Shown piece after piece: positions 1-10,223 of a stretch of DNA of 64,000 bases. Location of the stretch: contig NC_090322.1 of assembly GCF_040869045.1 (NCBI RefSeq), forward strand, positions 277,724,662-277,788,661, written 5' to 3'. Source of the DNA: Eurosta solidaginis. Lineage: Eukaryota; Arthropoda; Insecta; Diptera; Tephritidae. The translations under genes were made by a program, and so were the position numbers. The notes below the pieces were generated by a model. It worked only from the letters and a program-made list of their open reading frames with translations, was not told the DNA's origin and searched no databases. Each line of letters opens with the position of its first letter. The first letter of the stretch is position 1.

Positions 1-385
1 GTCTTGGGAAATGTTATCGATGTTGATGTTCCTTTGTCGGATGCAGATCTGGTACGTTCCGGTACAAAGCACCATAAAGGTAATAGCGCAACCATTTCGG
101 GAACGATTTGGTATGACCACATGAAACCTTCTAGGCCATACCCCCCTCCCACTCCCAAGATCCAACAGGAGTTCGGGATCGCCAGAGCCTCGGCTGTTAA
201 TGAAACAGGATTCGCCACGGGTAGGTGAGGTGGACAATTGGTTTGGAGAATCTATATATTGCGCTGGCAACCCCTTGAGAGGTTGCGCTACACAACCCTT
301 TGAATCAGTTTGGTATTTTAGTCTCCTCTTACGACAGGCATACCTACCGCGCGTATATTCTAAGCCCCCTTGCCCGCTGGGGCGG
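1..385 (-). repeat. SINE-like repeat family A, partial copy
   Basis: This stretch matches copies at 31085-31250, 57440-57860 and (opposite orientation) 41395-41630. Shared blocks include the pieces TGCGCTGGCAACC and GACAGGCATACCT. Strand is set by taking the (CAA)n tail, seen as (TTG)n on the plus strand at 57442, as the 3' end; in this copy the tail lies outside the window. There is no coding capacity and the short ORFs are fortuitous. Confidence 0.75.
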
Positions 386-387
386 AG

Positions 388-507
388 GTCTGGCCGTTAT
401 ATATCACGGTATATTTGGAGGGTCCTTGACAGGAATCTTTAGAAACCCTAATTCAACGAACTGGACCAAACTCCCGAAACATGGTGAAACGAAACTTGGA
501 CAACCAA
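388..507 (+). pseudogene. LOA/I-type LINE endonuclease fragment (left half)
   Basis: The plus-strand translation carries the piece FRNP...TNWTK...ETKLGQPK, which is also seen at the end of the endonuclease domain of the intact element at 12827-16408 (FRNPRATNWTKFQ). It is a short, frame-broken relic. It is split by the Foldback element at 508-8552 and resumes at 8562 (GAGGTTGCC), so it is the insertion target of that element. Confidence 0.75.
499..507. repeat. 9-bp target site duplication, left (GACAACCAA)
   Basis: GACAACCAA here and at 8553-8561 are identical and directly abut the element termini AGCGGTGTGAAG and its inverse. The intact LINE reads GGACAACCCAAAGAGG at the same place once, which confirms that the duplication was produced by insertion. 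Confidence 0.9.
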
Positions 508-3500
508 AGCGGTGTGAAGTTAGCCCCCCCAACTAAAAATTTTCAATTTTTTAAAATGCTAATCGTTTGATAGTCGTTTGATAATGATTGATACGCTTCT
601 ATTTTCGTTTGATAGTTATTCGTTTGTTAGAAAAAAAAAATTTAAATATCTATGTGAAGTTAGCCCCCCCAACTAAAAATTTTTAATTTTTTAAAACGCT
701 AATCGTTTGATAGTCGTTTGATAATGATTGATACACTTCGATATTCGTTTGATAGTTATTCGTTTGTTAGAAAAACGACATTTTTTAAAATATCTATGTG
801 AAGTTAGCCCCCCCAACTAAAAATTTTTAATTTTTTAAAACGCTAATCGTTTGATAGTCGTTTGATAATGATTGATACACTTCGATATTCGTTTGATAGT
901 TATTCGTTTGTTAGAAAAACGAAATTTTTTAAAATATCTATGTGAAGTTAGCCCCCCCCAACTAAAAATTTTTAATTTTTTAAAACGCTAATCGTTTGAT
1001 AGTCGTTTGATAATGATTGATACACTTCGATATTCGTTTGATAGTTATTCGTTTGTTAGAAAAACGAAATTTTTTTAAATATCTATGTGAAGTTAGCCCC
1101 CCCAACTAAAAATGTTTAATTTTTTAAAACGCTAATCGTTTGATATTCGTTTGATAATGATTGATACACTTCGATATTCGTTTGATAGTTATTCGCTTGT
1201 TAGAAAAACGACATTTTTTAAAATATCTATGTGAAGTTAGCCCCCCCAACTAAAAATTTTTAATTTTTTAAAACGCTAATCGTTTGATAGTCGTTTGATA
1301 ATGATTGATACACTTCGATATTCGTTTGATAGTTATTCGTTTGTTAGAAAAACGACATTTTTTAAAATATCTATGTGAAGTTAGCCCCCCCAACTAAAAA
1401 TTTTTAATTTTTTAAAACGCTAATCGTTTGATAGTCGTTTGATAATGATTGATACACTTCGATATTCGTTTGATAGTTATTCGTTTGTTAGAAAAACGAA
1501 AATTTTTAAAATATTTGTGTGAAGTTAGCCCCCCCAACTAAAAATTTTTAATTTTTTAAAACGCTAATCGTTTGATAGTCGTTTGATAATAATTGATACA
1601 CTTCGATATTCGTTTGATAGTTATTCGTTTGTTGGAAAAACGAAATTTTTTAAAATATCTATGTGAATTTAGCCCCCTCAACTAAAAATGTTTAATTTTT
1701 TAAAACGCTAATCGTTTGATAATGATTGATACACTTCGATATTCGTTTGATAGTTATTCGTTTGTTAGAAAAACGACATTTTTTAAAATATCTATGTGAA
1801 GTTAGCCCCCCCAACTAAAAATTTTTAATTTTTTAAAATGCTAATCGTTTGATAGTCGTTTGATAATGATTGATACGCTTCTATTTTCGTTTGATAGTTA
1901 TTCGTTTGTTAGAAAAAAAAATTTAAATATCTATGTGAAGTTAGCCCCCCCAACTAAAAATTTTTAATTTTTTAAAACGCTAATCGTTTGATAGTCGTTT
2001 GATAATGATTGATACACTTCGATATTCGTTTGATAGTTATTCGTTTGTTAGAAAAACGACATTTTTTAAAATATCTATGTGAAGTTAGCCCCCCCAACTA
2101 AAAATTTTTAATTTTTTAAAACGCTAATCGTTTGATAGTCGTTTGATAATGATTGATACACTTCGATATTCGTTTGATAGTTATTCGTTTGTTAGAAAAA
2201 CGAAATTTTTTAAAATATCTATGTGAAGTTAGCCCCCCCAACTAAAAATTTTTAATTTTTTAAAACGCTAATCGTTTGATAGTCGTTTGATAATGATTGA
2301 TACACTTCGATATTCGTTTGATAGTTATTCGTTTGTTAGAAAAACGAAATTTTTTTAAATATCTATGTGAAGTTAGCCCCCCCAACTAAAAATGTTTAAT
2401 TTTTTAAAACGCTAATCGTTTGATATTCGTTTGATAATGATTGATACACTTCGATATTCGTTTGATAGTTATTCGTTTGTTAGAAAAACGACATTTTTTA
2501 AAATATCTATGTGAAGTTAGCCCCCCCAACTAAAAATTTTTAATTTTTTAAAACGCTAATCGTTTGATAGTCGTTTGATAATGATTGATACACTTCGATA
2601 TTCGTTTGATAGTTATTCGTTTGTTAGAAAAACGACATTTTTTAAAATATCTATGTGAAGTTAGCCCCCCCAACTAAAAATTTTTAATTTTTTAAAACGC
2701 TAATCGTTTGATAGTCGTTTGATAATGATTGATACACTTCGATATTCGTTTGATAGTTATTCGTTTGTTAGAAAAACGAAATTTTTAAAAATATTTATGT
2801 GAAGTTAGCCCCCCCAACTAAAAATTTTTAATTTTTTAAAACGCTAATCGTTTGATAGTCGTTTGATAATAATTGATACACTTCGATATTCGTTTGATAG
2901 TTATTCGTTTGTTGGAAAAACGAAATTTTTTAAAATATCTATGTGAAGTTAGCCCCCCCCCCCCCAACTAAAAATGTTTAATTTTTTAAAACGCTAATCG
3001 TTTGATAATGATTGATACACTTCGATATTCGTTTGATAGTTATTCGTTTGTTAGAAAAACGACATTTTTTAAAATATCTATGTGAAGTTAGCCCCCCCAA
3101 CTAAAAATTTTTAATTTTTTAAAACGCTAATCGTTTGATAGTCGTTTGATAATGATTGATACACTTCGATATTCGTTTGATAGTTATTCGTTTGTTAGAA
3201 AAACGACATTTTTTAAAATATCTATGTGAAGTTAGCCCCCCCAACTAAAAATTTTTAATTTTTTAAAACGCTAATCGTTTGATAGTCGTTTGATAATGAT
3301 TGATACACTTCGATATTCGTTTGATAGTTATTCGTTTGTTAGAAAAACGAAATTTTTTAAAATATCTATGTGAAGTTAGCCCCCCAACTAAAAATGTTTA
3401 ATTTTTTAAAATGCTAATCGTTTGATATTCGTTTGATAATGATTGATACACTTCGATATTCGTTTGATAGTTATTCGTTTGTTAGAAAAACGACATTTTT

Positions 3501-4256
3501 TAAAATATCTATGTGAAGTTAGCACCCCCAACTAAAAATTTTTAATTTTTTAAAACGCTAATCGTTTGATAGTCGTTTGATAATGATTGATACACTTCGA
3601 TATTCGTTTGATAGTTATTCGTTTGTTAGAAAAACGACATTTTTTAAAATATCTATGTGAAGTTAGCCCCCCCAACTAAAAATTTTTAATTTTTTAAAAC
3701 GCTAATCGTTTGATAGTCGTTTGATAATGATTGATACACTTCGATATTCGTTTGATAGTTATTCGTTTGTTAGAAAAACGAAATTTTTTAAAATATCTAT
3801 GTGAAGTTAGCCCCCCCAACTAAAAATTTTTAATTTTTTAAAACGCTAATCGTTTGATAGTCGTTTGATAATGGTTGATACACTTCGATATTCGTTTGAT
3901 AGTTATTCGTTTGTTAGAAAAAAGAAATTTTTTAAAATATCTATGTGAAGTTAGCCCCCCCAACTAAAAATGTTTAATTTTTTAAAACGCTAATCGTTTG
4001 ATAATGATTGATACACTTCGATATTCGTTTAATAGTTATTCGTTTGTTAGAAAAATGACATTTTTTAAAATATCTATGTGAAGTTAGCCCCCCCAACTAA
4101 AAATTTTTAATTTTTTAAAACGCTAATCGTTTGATAGTCGTTTGATAATGATTGATACACTTCGATATTCGTTTGATAGTTATTCGTTTGTTAGAAAAAC
4201 GACATTTTTTAAAATATCTATGTGAAGTTAGCCCCCCCCAACTAAAAATTTTTAAT
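508..4256 (+). repeat. FB left arm: ~144-bp tandem repeats
   Basis: The unit begins TGTGAAGTTAGCCCCCCCAA and recurs at 513, 653, 797, 941 and onward about every 144 bp up to ~4219. Variants (missing gatagtcg block, aaaaatgttt, ttggaaaaacg, the short aaaaaaaaaa end) recur in order with a longer period of about 1283 bp, that is nine units. For example the cttctattttcg variant occurs at ~596 and ~1879. The C-run is mostly 7 nt but reaches 13 near 2953. There are no genes in the arm. Confidence 0.93.
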
Positions 4257-4990
4257 GAACATATGACGACTGAATTTCATTCCAACTGTTCGTCGCCCTT
4301 GACAATTTCGATCAGAACATTTCTTGTTTGTTATACCATATTGGCTTTTTATTTGACTCTCGATTATACCGAATCCCTCAGATTCAACTTTATAATAATC
4401 ATTCACCTGTAATAATAGTTTGGTTTCTTTTTTTGTAGTACCACAAGTTCCTGAACAGTCTTCTGTATAATAAGCACTTGGTTCGGATTCCATAAGCTTA
4501 CGTAGTACTCCAATAATGCTATCCCAAGCGTTAATGGTAATTGTTGTAGGAACACCCTGTTGCCGAAAATTTACAGTTGGGGGATATACTGATTCTAAAA
4601 TATTTGCTCTATGTAAATATGTTTTGCTAGTTGCACCATTGTCCAAAAAAGTCTTTATGAACAGCAGAAATTTATTAGATGACTCTCTCACATATTTTTC
4701 GTATTTGCTATATTCGAGAGCACTCACTAATAGTAAATGTGCAACTGAATCAAATGGACACGTGTTTTCTAAATTAGCTACTATTTTCACTGAAGTTACA
4801 TTGCTCAGTTGAATAGTTCTCAAATCTACCGGTCGGAGCACTGAGCCGTTTCGCAAAAGAAATCCAACCTGCATAGACCTCAAATTATTTTTATATTTTG
4901 TTTCGGGATATGGTCTCAAATATTTAGTTTTTTTCTGCCGTTTCTTTGTTGTAGATTCAGTTAGAACTGCATTTTTCTTGATTTTGTTGA
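4242..4990 (-). pseudogene. NOF-type FB transposase, C-terminal part
   Basis: An open reading frame ends at 4242 and stays open upstream past 4919 to about 4990 without needing an ATG, so it is best read as a last exon rather than a separate gene. It contains the motif NTCPFDSVAHLL and a Cys-rich tail (CSGTCG, KKCSDRNCQG) ending in a short hydrophobic/basic stretch. From memory, an N-T-C-x-F-D-S motif and a Cys-rich end are typical of the C-terminal domain of NOF-like proteins of insect Foldback elements. The last few codons run into the left arm repeat. Function in transposition is inferred; coding capacity of this copy is uncertain. Confidence 0.6.
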
Positions 4991-5079
4991 TAGCTATGTG
5001 ACATTATAAATAACTCTATAATACCAATACTAATTCTATTTGACTTTTCGTATAAGAGAATTAACAGTACATCATACCA

Positions 5080-5347
5080 GTTTCGATGTGATCAGATACT
5101 TCTGTGTTAATATTTACTGAGTCATGATTTTCTTTCTCATCATCTTCAATTAATTCGATGGATTTACTCATATCAGCAGGCGCAGTATTGAAGTCTGCAA
5201 AAAAATTAATAATTCTTAATACGATAGACTTATTAAACAAGCAGCTAAGAAAATCACCACCGGGGATGCGATCAATGTTTAGTACATCTTGATTCGCTTC
5301 ATCATCTTCAATTGAATCGTGTAAATTAGCTGGTACATCATCGAAGT
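5080..5347 (-). other. Two paralogous acidic mini-exons of the FB transposase (candidate)
   Basis: On the minus strand two blocks each follow a good acceptor (tttttag at 5348 and tttttgcag at 5195). Both begin ACTTC and encode similar acidic peptides containing I-E-D-D-E. They lie between the 363-codon and the C-terminal reading frames of the same strand. I read them as duplicated small exons joining the two larger coding pieces. Exact donor sites are not certain. Confidence 0.4.
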
Positions 5348-5434
5348 CTAAAAAATGATATGTAATAAAACAGACTTGATTAAACAGCTACAAGAGTTAC
5401 ATATGCATTTCATATACCGATAAAACTACCTGAG

Positions 5435-6575
5435 CTAGCAGCTCCAATTCTCGAAGGACTTCAGATCAGAGTCATTTAGATTTTCAATTAAAGAGCTGTT
5501 GGCATTTATATCAATATCACTGGCGGTTACATTATTATCCCTGCACTGCCACTCTTGAATTTGAGTTTGGGCCATTTTGGCTTTAAAAAGAATAGCACTA
5601 CCCTTTTGTTCGGGAATTTCGATTTTTAAAAATCGATCTGCATCAATTGGAAGCGTGTATTTTTTCAAAAGATTATTCTTCCTTTCGGAGAAATGCGATT
5701 CAACATAACTGGAAGATCCACGCTTATATTTTGACTTGAAATGTGGGATCATCGTACCGGACCATAAAGGAAAGTCTTTCATTAAATCACCAAGTTGTTT
5801 GGCAAATTTAAGTAAATAAAAAGCATTTACGGGCCCTTTTGCAACATCAGCCTCAATACCAGCACGAGATTGAATATCTCTTATCCAGCTGACGATATCT
5901 TTTGCAGAGTCATCATCATCGTCGATATTGCATTCATCGGGTAAGGACGAGATTGTCTTGGAAGTTTTCTCAGCCAACAATAGAGCTTCTTCAACCTCCT
6001 TCACTTTCCATTTCTCTATGTACTTCTCTAATTTTTTCCTAGAATTTATTGCACATTGATCATCCAGTTTTTGATTCTCGTATCCATCAAACTGCTGAAG
6101 AGCAACATGGGAAACTGAGAAAAATACGTCTTCCAATTGCTGAAATTTCTGACAATCGACCATGAATGCCAAGCATCTGACGTAGAATTCTTTGACAAAA
6201 GGGTGGTTATCTTTTGTAAAACACTTCCATTTACATGCAGCATGTATTAAGTGAGCTACATCAATCCTCATGAAGGTTGGTGCTATTCTTGGAATTGCAG
6301 ATAATCCATGAATATTGGAATGCGTTGCAAGTACTGAAAAACAGTCATTTATATAAGCTTTTGTTGTCCGTTTGTTACAAGAAAGCGACAGTGCATTGAG
6401 AAGTGCTCTTGAATTGTCACACACAGTTTCGGGAGGTATAGGCACATGTCGTAGCCATTGCTGCAGCCATAGACAAATAAATTCAGTATCGGAATTTTTT
6501 ATGTAATTGTACAAAATGGATATCAAATAAAGATGCTGATGACATAAAAGTAAACTATTTGGTTTATTTAAAGCC
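5435..6575 (-). pseudogene. NOF-type FB transposase, central part
   Basis: A 363-codon frame (5435-6526 from a TTG) remains open a further ~15 codons upstream to about 6575. Visible features are: VCDNSRALLNALSLSC near the start, which resembles the second catalytic-Asp region of MULE/NOF transposases; IPRIAPTFMRIDVAHLIHAA, matching the R-x-D-V-A-H signature I associate with NOF proteins; an acidic patch DDDDD; and SSSYVESHFSERKNN, resembling the conserved V-E-x-x-F segment near the end of the core. There is no credible N-terminal DNA-binding or first-Asp region upstream before the right arm starts at about 6796, so this copy looks internally deleted. An intron follows the TAG (CTCAG/GTAGTT near 5430). 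A functional protein is unlikely from this copy alone. Confidence 0.65.
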
Positions 6576-6795
6576 TTTTAACAGATATAATCAAAACTAC
6601 GGATAAGAGGTACCCTGAAATTAATGTTTATCTTCTTCCTATATATATAAAAATGACATAAAATTTGTATGCCCTTCTAACTTAAGAGCCGTAACGAGGG
6701 GAGTGCAGCCAGTTGCATTATCACGTATTATCAACCAGAGAATGACATGGACATCGCTTCGAGCTCCTAGGCCTCTAGAGCCTGAAAAATTATCA

Positions 6796-8552
6796 AGTGG
6801 GGGCAATTTGACATATGTAGATGTTTAAATTTTTTTTTTAACGAACGAATAACTATCAAACGCATATAAAAGCGTATCAAACATTATCAAACGATTAGCG
6901 TTTTAAAATATTAAAAATTTTTAGTCGGGGGGGGGGGGGGGGGGGGGGGCTAACTTCACATAGATATTTTAAAAAATTTCGTTTTTCTAACAAACGAATA
7001 ACTATCAAACGAATATCGAAGTGTATCAATCATTATCAAACGACTATCAAACGATTAGCGTTTTAAAAAATTAAAAATTTTGAGTTGGGGGGGCTAACTT
7101 CATATAGATATTTTAAAAAATGTCGTTTTTCTAACAAACGAATAACTATCAAACGAATATCGAAGTGTATCAATCATTATCAAACGACTATCAAACGATT
7201 AGCGTTTTAAAAAATTAAACATTTTTAGTTGGGGGGGGGGGGGCTAACTTCACATAGATATTTTAAAAAATTTCGTTTTTCTAACAAACGAATAACTATC
7301 AAACGAATATCGAAGTGTATCAATCATTATCAAACGACTATCAAACGATTAGCGTTTTAAAAAATTAAACATTTTTAGTTGGGGGGGGGGGGGCTAACTT
7401 CACATAGATATTTTAAAAAATTTCGTTTTTCTAACAAACGAATAACTATCAAACGAATATCGAAGTGTATCAATCATTATCAAACGACTATCAAACGATT
7501 AGCGTTTTAAAAAATTAAACATTTTTAGTTGGGGGGGGGGGGGGGGGCCTAACTTCACATAGATATTTTAAAAAATGTCGTTTTTCTAACAAACGAATAA
7601 CTATCAAACGAATATCGAAGTGTATCAATCATTATCAAACGACTATCAAACGATTAGCGTTTTAAAAAATTAAACATTTTTAGTTGGGGGGGGGGGGGGC
7701 TAACTTCACATAGATATTTTAAAAAATTTCGTTTTTCTAACAAACGAATAACTATCAAACGAAAATCGAAGTGTATCAATCATTATCAAACGATTAGCGT
7801 TTTAAAAAATTAAAAATTTTTAGTTGGGGGGGCTAACTTCACATAGATATTTTAAAAAATGTTGTTTTTCTAACAAACGAATAACTATCAAACGAATATC
7901 GAAGTGTATCAATCATTATCAAACGACTATCAAACGATTAGCGTTTTAAAAAATTAAAAATTTTTAGTTGGGGGGGCTAACTTCACATAGATATTTTAAA
8001 AAATGTCGTTTTTCTAACAAACGAATAACTATCAAACGAATATCGAAGTGTATCAATCATTATCAAACGATTAGCGTTTTAAAAAATTAAACATTTTTAG
8101 TTGGGGGGCTAACTTCACATAGATATTTTAAAAAAATTCGTTTTTCTAACAAACGAATAACTACCAAACGAATATCGAAGTGTATCAATCATTATCAAAC
8201 GACTATCAAACGATTAGCGTTTTAAAAAATTAAAAATTTTTAGTTGGGGGGGGCTAACTTCACATAGATATTTTAAAAAATGTCGTTTTTCTAACAAACG
8301 AATAACTATCAAACGAATATCGAAGTGTATCAATCATTATCAAACGACTATCAAACGATTAGCGTTTTAAAAAATTAAAAATTTTTAGTTGGGGGGCTAA
8401 CTTCACATAGATATTTAAATTTTTTTTTTCTAACAAACGAATAACTATCAAACGAAAATAGAAGCGTATCAATCATTATCAAACGACTATCAAACGATTA
8501 GCATTTTAAAAAATTAAAAATTTTTAGTTGGGGGGGCTAACTTCACACCGCT
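6796..8552 (-). repeat. FB right arm: ~144-bp tandem repeats, inverted
   Basis: About 12 copies of the left-arm unit in inverse orientation (GGGGGGGCTAACTTCACATA at 6950, 7090, 7243 and so on). The homopolymer G-run differs strongly between units, from about 6-7 nt to about 24 nt near 6926-6949. The final unit (8399-8552) is the mirror image of the first left-arm unit, including its private variants. Confidence 0.92.
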
Positions 8553-8561
8553 GACAACCAA
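8553..8561. repeat. 9-bp target site duplication, right (GACAACCAA)
   Basis: An exact copy of 499-507. It is followed by AGAGGTTGCC, the expected continuation of the interrupted LINE fragment. Confidence 0.9.
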
Positions 8562-8605
8562 AGAGGTTGCCACTATAGATGAACTGACATGATTCAATTA
8601 CAAGA
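8562..8605 (+). pseudogene. LOA/I-type LINE endonuclease fragment (right half)
   Basis: GAGGTTGCCACTATAGATG... continues the LINE relic interrupted at 507; compare GAGGTTGCTAATGTAGAGG on the minus strand of the intact element near 15650. Similarity fades after about 8600. Confidence 0.6.
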
Positions 8606-8795
8606 GGTTCCGGATGTAGCTTTTTTTTAAATTTGACACTCCGCACTCATGGTTATTTTTAAGAAGGAGAGGAAAAAGGGGAAGAAGTTAATCCCGTTTT
8701 AAAAAAGGTACTAAATCTTTACAAAAATGTATGGATAGAAGTTGCTAAAATTGTTTTAAAATCGCATATAATATAACGAAGGTAATGAATTTATT

Positions 8796-8960
8796 GCCCG
8801 GTTTTTCATTGCGAGTTTAAACTCCAGTTAAAGTTGACTAGAGTTTAACCCTGCCACTTCGGCCGCTTAAGCAGAGATGAGACCCAAAATTTTATGTTAT
8901 TGAACAAAGTGGCAAGGTTAAACTCTAGTCTGGAGTTTAAACTCTCACTGAAAACCCGGC
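8796..8960. mobile_element. 165-bp palindromic MITE
   Basis: The ends are inverted: GCCCGGTTTTTCATTG at the left and the inverse of GCCGGGTTTTCAGTGAGAG at the right. Complementarity (gagtttaaactccag, agagtttaacc, aagtggcaa) extends almost to the centre, so the whole element folds into a hairpin. No target duplication is clear. Confidence 0.75.
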
Positions 8961-9163
8961 ATAGGCATGTTATTTGCAAAACTAGCCCGGAGGTACAGTG
9001 TTGAATTTCCTAAAAGCGGTTTGCTACGTTCCACCCGCCTTTGTCGTTGCGTCTTCTCTATGCGCTTAATATTAGCAATGCCAAGTAAAATAAAATTCAT
9101 AGTTTAAGTTAACGTTTCTAGAGAAAACCCACCTTTAATACCTTCTCTTAGTTTTTTGGACAT

Positions 9164-9690
9164 TTAATAACAATTGTTTAAATTTTTAATCCGAAAATAC
9201 ATTCGACATTTGAAAAAAAGCTTTTTGACATCTAAATTTATGTTCAGATATTCGGCGCATGATAATAACTTTTGCATATAAGATGACACACCCGAAATGC
9301 CGTTGCCGTTAAATTTAATAAACACTGATTCCAGCAGCTGTATTTGTTTTAAAAAGCAGTCGTTTGGCTTAAGAAGCCCACCACAGGCCACAGGCAATCA
9401 TCATAAATATTCGAGGACTCATTTTCAACGTACTCTGTAAGGCCTAGTTTTCGAATTATCTATCCGGCGACATATTCCAATGCATCTTCTTTCAAAATAT
9501 CGATATTACATTCCTGATTTGACGGTGGGGAGAATTTGGAGTCTTGAAAAGCAATCTCCTCTCCAGGAAGGAGAGTGGTTATATCTTCAACCGACAATTC
9601 ATCCATTGAGATCCACGCGGTTTCATCAAGTTCCGTTTCTGAGAGCTGCGAGAATTTCCGTGCTACGAGCTAAGGAAAGAAATTATAATT
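9164..9690 (-). pseudogene. P-element-like transposase, dead C-terminal fragment
   Basis: Minus-strand translation gives an open stretch ending EDALEYVAG followed by a TAG where a Tyr would be expected, then IIRKLGL. After a frameshift near 9397 comes CGGLLKPNDCFLKQIQLLE...LFFKCRMYFRIKNLN. The order LEYVAGY-I-x-R, then GGL-x-x-P-x-D-x-F, then a C-terminal F-x-R-x-R/K-x-x-N block follows that of P-element/THAP9-type transposases as I remember them. At least one nonsense codon and one frameshift make it non-functional. An alternative is another DNA transposase with a similar insertion-domain end. Confidence 0.55.
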
Positions 9691-9699
9691 AGTTATAAG

Positions 9700-9806
9700 C
9701 CCTGCAAAAATCGTTGGATCATGTGGTCCACTGGAGTACTTACCATTGTAGTCCACTGTAATGCAGCAATGGACCAACTCATGTTTCTACACGAACACAT
9801 TGTAAG
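9700..9806 (+). mobile_element. Truncated copy of the CCCTGCAAAAATCG MITE
   Basis: The segment CCCTGCAAAAATCGTTGGAT... to ...ACACATTGTAAGC matches the first ~110 bp of the complete MITE at 54443-54798; the rest is missing. Confidence 0.8.
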
Positions 9807-10209
9807 CGTTTAACAAACTTTTTCATAAGGTTAGTTTCTCTTGGGAGGTACACGAATTCCCGAAGGAAATTTCTAGGATCGATGGTTGCCTTATCCGGAA
9901 GTATAACGTTGCAATGTAGTATTCACTTAACGATCAGAAAACAGTGGCACCGTTACTTTATGTGTTTAAGTGAGCTGCTTCCATCTAGTCTGAGCAGCGG
10001 CTAAAAGGATCTTCTTTGAAATTTTACAATACCGCATTAGATGATCCACCATTTTTTTACTGAACTCTGTAATTCCTCAAAACTCACTAAGGGGAGCTGC
10101 CAACAGGGACTATCTATCGCTCATCCTTAAAGCACGTTCTTTTGAAACGTATGAAAAGTGAGGTGTTAGGTTGGCTTGGTGACTAATGCAAATATGTTTA
10201 TTGGTATTA

Positions 10210-10223
10210 TATAAAATCTTACT
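10210..10223. repeat. 14-bp target site duplication, left (TATAAAATCTTACT)
   Basis: TATAAAATCTTACT occurs here and at 11963-11976, exactly bounding the four-unit palindrome. Confidence 0.85.

Larger units (their letters stand above)
508..8552 (-). mobile_element. Foldback (FB/NOF, Mutator-like) DNA transposon, complete
   Basis: An 8045-bp element with inverted ends: the left end reads AGCGGTGTGAAGTTAGCC and the right end is its exact inverse. It is bounded by a 9-bp duplication (GACAACCAA). The arms are made of tandem ~144-bp repeats, about 26 units on the left (508-4256) and about 12 on the right (~6796-8552). The outermost unit of each arm is the same sequence variant (cttctattttcg / cgaaaatagaag). 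The 2.5-kb core (4257-6795) carries parts of a NOF-type transposase on the minus strand. Known biology: Drosophila FB elements also have long internally repeated inverted arms and make 9-bp duplications. The N-terminal half of the transposase is not visible, so this copy is probably non-autonomous. Confidence 0.9.

Noticed and set aside
508..4256. Regular repeats as a CRISPR array
   Set aside because: The ~144-bp units are contiguous and similar throughout, without unique spacers, and the mirror-image right arm plus a 9-bp duplication identify a Foldback element in a eukaryote.
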